Of a DNA stretch of 64,000 bases, positions 61,000 to 64,000 are shown in pieces; positions within the stretch are counted from its first letter, which is position 1; each line of letters starts with the position of its first letter. Both the position numbers and the translations under genes were made by a program. The notes under the pieces are model-generated. The model did not search any database, was not told the DNA's origin, and saw only the letters and a program-made list of their open reading frames with translations. Origin of the DNA: Arsenicibacter rosenii (GTDB lineage: Bacteria; Bacteroidota; Bacteroidia; Cytophagales; Spirosomataceae); NCBI RefSeq assembly GCF_001870735.1, contig NZ_MORL01000005.1:269736-333735 (forward strand). The letters run 5' to 3'.

Positions 61000-61734
61000 A
61001 TGACTTCCCGTCTGCTACCCATCTTTTTTTGTTTTTTTCTGCTGTCGGGCCTCCGTGCTCAGGAGTCTCCGAAGATCAAGGTGACCCCGTTGACGAAACG
61101 ACTGTGGGTACACACCACCTCCCGCAATTACGACGGCAAGCCATTCCCTTCTAATGGTATCATTGCCAAAACAAAAGACGGCGTCGTGCTGGTCGACACG
61201 GGCTGGGACGTACTTAACGATACCGATCAAACCCGGCAGGTGCTCGACTGGGTTAATAAAAACCTGCATATGCCGGTGACACTCTGCATTGTTACCCATT
61301 TTCATGACGACCGGGTTGGTGGCATCGGACTGTTGCGTAAAGCCGGTATACGGGTAATCAGTACACCCCTGACCGCCGACAAATCGGTCAAACAGGGATA
61401 TGAACGTCCCGAAGGAATTTTGCCGAATGATACCACGTTTGTGGTGGGCAAACTCCCGATCCGCTGCATTTTTCCGGGCGAAGGCCATACCAGCGATAAT
61501 ATCGTTGTCTGGTTCCCAACCGAAAAAACACTGCACGGCGGGTGTTTTGTAAAAAGCTATGCGGCCTTTGGTTTGGGAAACGTTGCTGATGCCAACGTAA
61601 GCGCCTGGGCAAACTCGGTGCGAAACCTGCAAACGCTTATCCCGGTCCCTGAATACGTCATTCCGGGTCATCAGGAATGGGACAGGAACACGTCGCTGGA
61701 GCACACTATCCGCCTGCTTGAAAAAAAACGATAA
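61000..61734 (+). CDS. Subclass B1 metallo-beta-lactamase
   Basis: A 244-residue periplasmic zinc enzyme predicted to hydrolyse beta-lactams, including possibly carbapenems. Signal peptide about 21 residues (ending LRAQ). All B1 zinc ligands are present: H100, H102 and D104 in THFHDDRVGG, H163 in GEGHTSDNIVVW, C182 in LHGGCFVKS, and H224 in VIPGHQEW. The lysine of GGCFVKS (K185) and the asparagine in GLGNVADAN (N194), which help substrate binding in B1 enzymes, are kept as well. Length is that of known B1 enzymes. It stands alone, with no mobile element, integron site or resistance gene nearby, so it looks like a resident chromosomal gene. Activity has not been shown. Confidence 0.9.
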   Translation: MTSRLLPIFFCFFLLSGLRAQESPKIKVTPLTKRLWVHTTSRNYDGKPFPSNGIIAKTKDGVVLVDTGWDVLNDTDQTRQVLDWVNKNLHMPVTLCIVTHFHDDRVGGIGLLRKAGIRVISTPLTADKSVKQGYERPEGILPNDTTFVVGKLPIRCIFPGEGHTSDNIVVWFPTEKTLHGGCFVKSYAAFGLGNVADANVSAWANSVRNLQTLIPVPEYVIPGHQEWDRNTSLEHTIRLLEKKR

Positions 61735-61735
61735 A

Positions 61736-61770
61736 GAAAAGCCCCGCCCCGAAACGGGGAAGGGCTTTCT
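61736..61770. terminator. Terminator between the metallo-beta-lactamase and the converging barrel gene
   Basis: A two-part stem: outer AAGCCC/GGGCTT (61739-61744 and 61762-61767) and inner CCCCG/CGGGG (61747-61751 and 61755-61759), with a T tract on the minus strand. Confidence 0.75.
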
Positions 61771-61789
61771 TGTTACGGGGATAAAAGAT

Positions 61790-62473
61790 CTAACGAAATG
61801 CCCGTGTGAAAAAGTAGTTGATACCAAACTTCACCCGACCACCACGGTTACGTCCGGCCAGCGGGTTGCTGCGGTCGTAATAGTTACTTTCCAGGGCAAT
61901 TTCGCCGCTTATGTTGCGGGTTGCCAGAAAGCCTACCCCTGCTTCGAGGTTAATACTATTAAACTTTGCCTTATCCCCTTCGCCTATATTACTGGCATAT
62001 TCGCGGCCCAGGTTGTAGCCTGCGCCAACAAAGCTATGGATACGTGTGCGGAAGGGATAATACCGGCCAAATAATCCGACCTGCCGTGAGCGGTAACTCG
62101 TTGCGAGGCGACGGTCGAAACCACCGCGCAGCCCCACTACAAAGCCAGGCTGTACGAAATAACCAATCCGTGGATTTAGTGTGAGGTAGGTACCGCTACC
62201 AGCACCCAGCCCAAAGCCTAATGCCCCGCCGACGAATACGCTCCCTTTCTGAAACCACTCAAGCTCATTCCGGCGCTGGTATTCAATACTTTTCTGCGTT
62301 TCTTCGCGCGCTTCGTTTTCGACGCGGTTTACACTGCGGCGAACATCCTCACGGGTACGTTCGTCAATAATCGGACGGTTTTCGCGTGTGGAACTGGTAT
62401 CGTTCGTTGATTGTGCCATTCCAGCGGAAGCTAACGTGGTTAGCATACCCGCAATCATCAGTAGTTGTTTCAT
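61790..62473 (-). CDS. Predicted outer-membrane beta-barrel protein
   Basis: A 227-residue exported protein (signal MKQLLMIAGMLTTLASAGMA). Residues 25-70 are charged and helical (REDVRRSVNRVENEAREETQKSIEYQRRNELEW); the rest has alternating beta strands of barrel type: FVGGALGFGLGAGSGTYLTLNPRIGYFVQPGFVVGLRGGFDR, YNLGREYAS, FNSINLEAGVGFLATRNISGEIALESNYY, VKFGINYFFTRAF. Role unknown. The tandem array starts about 100 nt upstream of its start. Confidence 0.7.
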   Translation of the reverse strand: MKQLLMIAGMLTTLASAGMAQSTNDTSSTRENRPIIDERTREDVRRSVNRVENEAREETQKSIEYQRRNELEWFQKGSVFVGGALGFGLGAGSGTYLTLNPRIGYFVQPGFVVGLRGGFDRRLATSYRSRQVGLFGRYYPFRTRIHSFVGAGYNLGREYASNIGEGDKAKFNSINLEAGVGFLATRNISGEIALESNYYDRSNPLAGRNRGGRVKFGINYFFTRAFR

Positions 62474-62572
62474 AATCGTTGTCGTATATACTGAATAACG
62501 ATTATGTAAGGATTAGGTTTGGTTTCAGGGTGGTTTTGTCCGGGAAGGGGACTGGCGAGGGGGTGTAGACAA

Positions 62573-63066
62573 GGACGGCCACACGGGGCCAACAAAACAA
62601 TAAAAGGGACGGCCACACGGGGCCAACAAAACAATAAAAGGGACGGCCACACGGGGCCAACAAAACAATAAAAGGGACGGCCACACGGGGCCAACAAAAC
62701 AATAAAAGGGACGGCCACACGGGGCCAACAAAACAATAAAAGGGACGGCCACACGGGGCCAACAAAACAATAAAAGGGACGGCCACACGGGGCCAACAAA
62801 ACAATAAAAGGGACGGCCACACGGGGCCAACAAAACAATAAAAGGGACGGCCACACGGGGCCAACAAAACAATAAAAGGGACGGCCACACGGGGCCAACA
62901 AAACAATAAAAGGGACGGCCACACGGGGCCAACAAAACAATAAAAGGGACGGCCACACGGGGCCAACAAAACAATAAAAGGGACGGCCACACGGGGCCAA
63001 CAAAACAATAAAAGGGACGGCCACACGGGGCCAACAAAACAATAAAAGGGACGGCCACACGGGGCC
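62573..63066. repeat. 34-bp tandem array, 14 full copies plus one partial
   Basis: Identical 34-bp units, each GGACGGCCACACGGGGCC plus a 16-nt A-rich spacer (AACAAAACAATAAAAG). Starts run from 62573 to 63049 in steps of 34: fourteen full copies and a fifteenth of 18 bp, which continues as GCCCCTAC to complete a palindrome-like element. Spacers are identical, so it is not a CRISPR. All reading frames on the minus strand stay open through it because the unit has no stop; these are not genes. Confidence 0.97.
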
Positions 63067-63082
63067 GCCCCTACTGGTAAAC

Positions 63083-64000
63083 CTATTCTGCTCTCTTTAA
63101 CTCTTCGATCAGATCGTTGATTTGCCCGGCGGATGTTGCCGGGAAATTAGCGATCCGGATTTGTGACTCTTTGAATTTGCCGTATCCGCTCCCAACAATC
63201 ATTCCTGCTTTTTTGACGGCGGCAATCACCTCGGCCGAGGGCTTTGTGGTGTTGGCGACCACTACGGTCTGCGACCGGTGACGTTCTTCTTCCACAAAGG
63301 GCTGATAACCATCGCTTAGCTCCAGAAAACGATAGAGCGCCTTTGCCTTCTCTTCGGTTTGCTTCCGGATGGTCTCGATACCAATCTTGTTCAGATCTTC
63401 GGCCACCTTGCCCAACACATAGATAAATAACACGTTTGGTGTTGCCGGGGTTTCAAACGTTTTATACAGTTTCCAGAGGGTCGGCAGGTTATGGTGAGCG
63501 CCAATGGTCAGTGAATCGTACCGCTGCAACCGCTCAGCCTTTTCCAGACAGGCTTCGCTGGCAATCCAGACACCCAGACCGGCAGGCATGCCAAAGGCTT
63601 TCTGAACGGAGAAAAACGCCGAATCGATCAGACCAAAATCCAGATCCGGATACGGGGCCGATGACACCATATCGACGCAGAACAATTTCTGGCTGTATTT
63701 TTTCTTCAGCCGGTGAATGTCTGACGTACGCATCTGTACCCCCGACGACGTTTCGTTGTGGGTAATCGCTACGAGCTCGGCATATTCCGGCACCTCCGTC
63801 TCGGCAAAATCAAACCCTTTGCCAAACGGTTTTTCCAGCAGATGCGTGAACTTGTGCAGCGATTGTGCATAATCGTAGAATTTACGCGAAAACGAGCCGT
63901 TGACCATGTGAAAGCTTTCGTGCTCAACGCAGTTAAGCAGCACCCGCTCCCAGACTTCGGAAGCCGAACCCGTAAAGAAAATACCATGGCTCGACGGTAT
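63083..64000 (-). CDS. Class V aminotransferase (PLP-dependent), 5' end cut by the window
   Basis: The visible 305 residues run to the right edge, and the frame is open beyond it, so the start is missing. The PLP lysine lies in FFSVQKAFGMPAGLGVW; other family marks are IPSSHGIFFTGSASEVWERVL near the visible start, ITHNETSSGVQM (substrate and cofactor contacts), CVDMVSSAPYPDLDFGLID (the aspartate for the PLP nitrogen is CVDMVSS), and the end IRIANFPATSAGQINDLIEEL. It belongs to the phosphoserine/alanine-glyoxylate aminotransferase group; the exact substrate (serine, or a related amino acid) cannot be decided from this part. The tandem array lies beside its stop. Confidence 0.85.
   Translation of the reverse strand: MPSSHGIFFTGSASEVWERVLLNCVEHESFHMVNGSFSRKFYDYAQSLHKFTHLLEKPFGKGFDFAETEVPEYAELVAITHNETSSGVQMRTSDIHRLKKKYSQKLFCVDMVSSAPYPDLDFGLIDSAFFSVQKAFGMPAGLGVWIASEACLEKAERLQRYDSLTIGAHHNLPTLWKLYKTFETPATPNVLFIYVLGKVAEDLNKIGIETIRKQTEEKAKALYRFLELSDGYQPFVEEERHRSQTVVVANTTKPSAEVIAAVKKAGMIVGSGYGKFKESQIRIANFPATSAGQINDLIEELKRAE

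Noticed and set aside
62470-63060. Three long minus-strand open frames of 170-196 residues with repeated Trp, Pro, Leu and Phe
   Set aside because: They only exist because the 34-bp unit has no stop in any frame; 34 is not a multiple of three, so each frame reads the same peptide cycle. No start signal or relative supports a gene.
62573-63066. A CRISPR array
   Set aside because: The 16-nt spacers between the 18-bp cores are all identical and too short, and no cas gene is near.

Overview
The window comes from a member of the Bacteroidota, most likely the order Cytophagales and probably a Spirosoma-like genus. The evidence is two SusC/SusD outer-membrane pairs, a fused LpxC/FabZ, DUF1080, DUF3857 and DUF6807 proteins, Bacteroidota-type promoter boxes (TTG-N19-TAnnTTTG), and almost no Shine-Dalgarno sites. 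No phage, transposase, plasmid or CRISPR genes were seen. The placement is inferred from gene content; no 16S gene is present.

Region by region: 1-16.5 kb holds the end of a ribosome hibernation factor, metK, a secreted DUF3500 protein, a DUF1080 hydrolase bracketed by palindromic repeats, a disordered acidic protein, an outer-membrane protein, a UPF0323-like lipoprotein with its YgiC-like ATP-grasp partner, a TonB-like periplasmic protein, a LEA-like lipoprotein, two DUF3857/transglutaminase paralogues, a lipase-like lipoprotein, and a coupled ompA-like/nth pair. 16.5-26.7 kb holds a redoxin, a cytochrome c/copper monooxygenase fusion, a SusC-SusD-lipoprotein operon read leftward, a patatin, a lactonase-like enzyme and a CAU tRNA. 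26.9-33.0 kb is core metabolism: an HD phosphohydrolase, lipid A synthesis (lpxD, lpxC/fabZ, lpxA), pyrR and pth.

33.2-47.2 kb holds a small exported protein, an M16 peptidase, then fecR-susC-susD followed by a sugar isomerase, a DUF1080 hydrolase, a Gfo/Idh/MocA oxidoreductase and a DUF6807 protein. This last block reads as one uptake-and-processing locus for an unknown glycoside, probably through 3-keto sugars. 47.4-54 kb holds two large secreted proteins that end in the same unusual tail (C-x-P-[IV]-[ST]-x-x-R-[LI]-R); one is built from nine roughly 98-residue cysteine-bearing repeats. 54-64 kb holds a polyferredoxin, an AraC remnant, a DJ-1/PfpI protein, a CpsB-like phosphatase, rfbC, pyrF, a DUF2851 protein, a complete subclass B1 metallo-beta-lactamase, a beta-barrel protein, a 34-bp tandem array and a truncated class V aminotransferase.

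The most interesting items are the B1 metallo-beta-lactamase with every zinc ligand present, the shared C-terminal tail of the two giant secreted proteins, the palindromic repeat sequence that appears both as an intergenic 34-bp array and as an in-frame hexapeptide repeat inside the monooxygenase gene, the CX3CH haem motif in that same protein, and several strong unexplained inverted repeats. Functions were assigned by reading motifs by eye; no database search was run.
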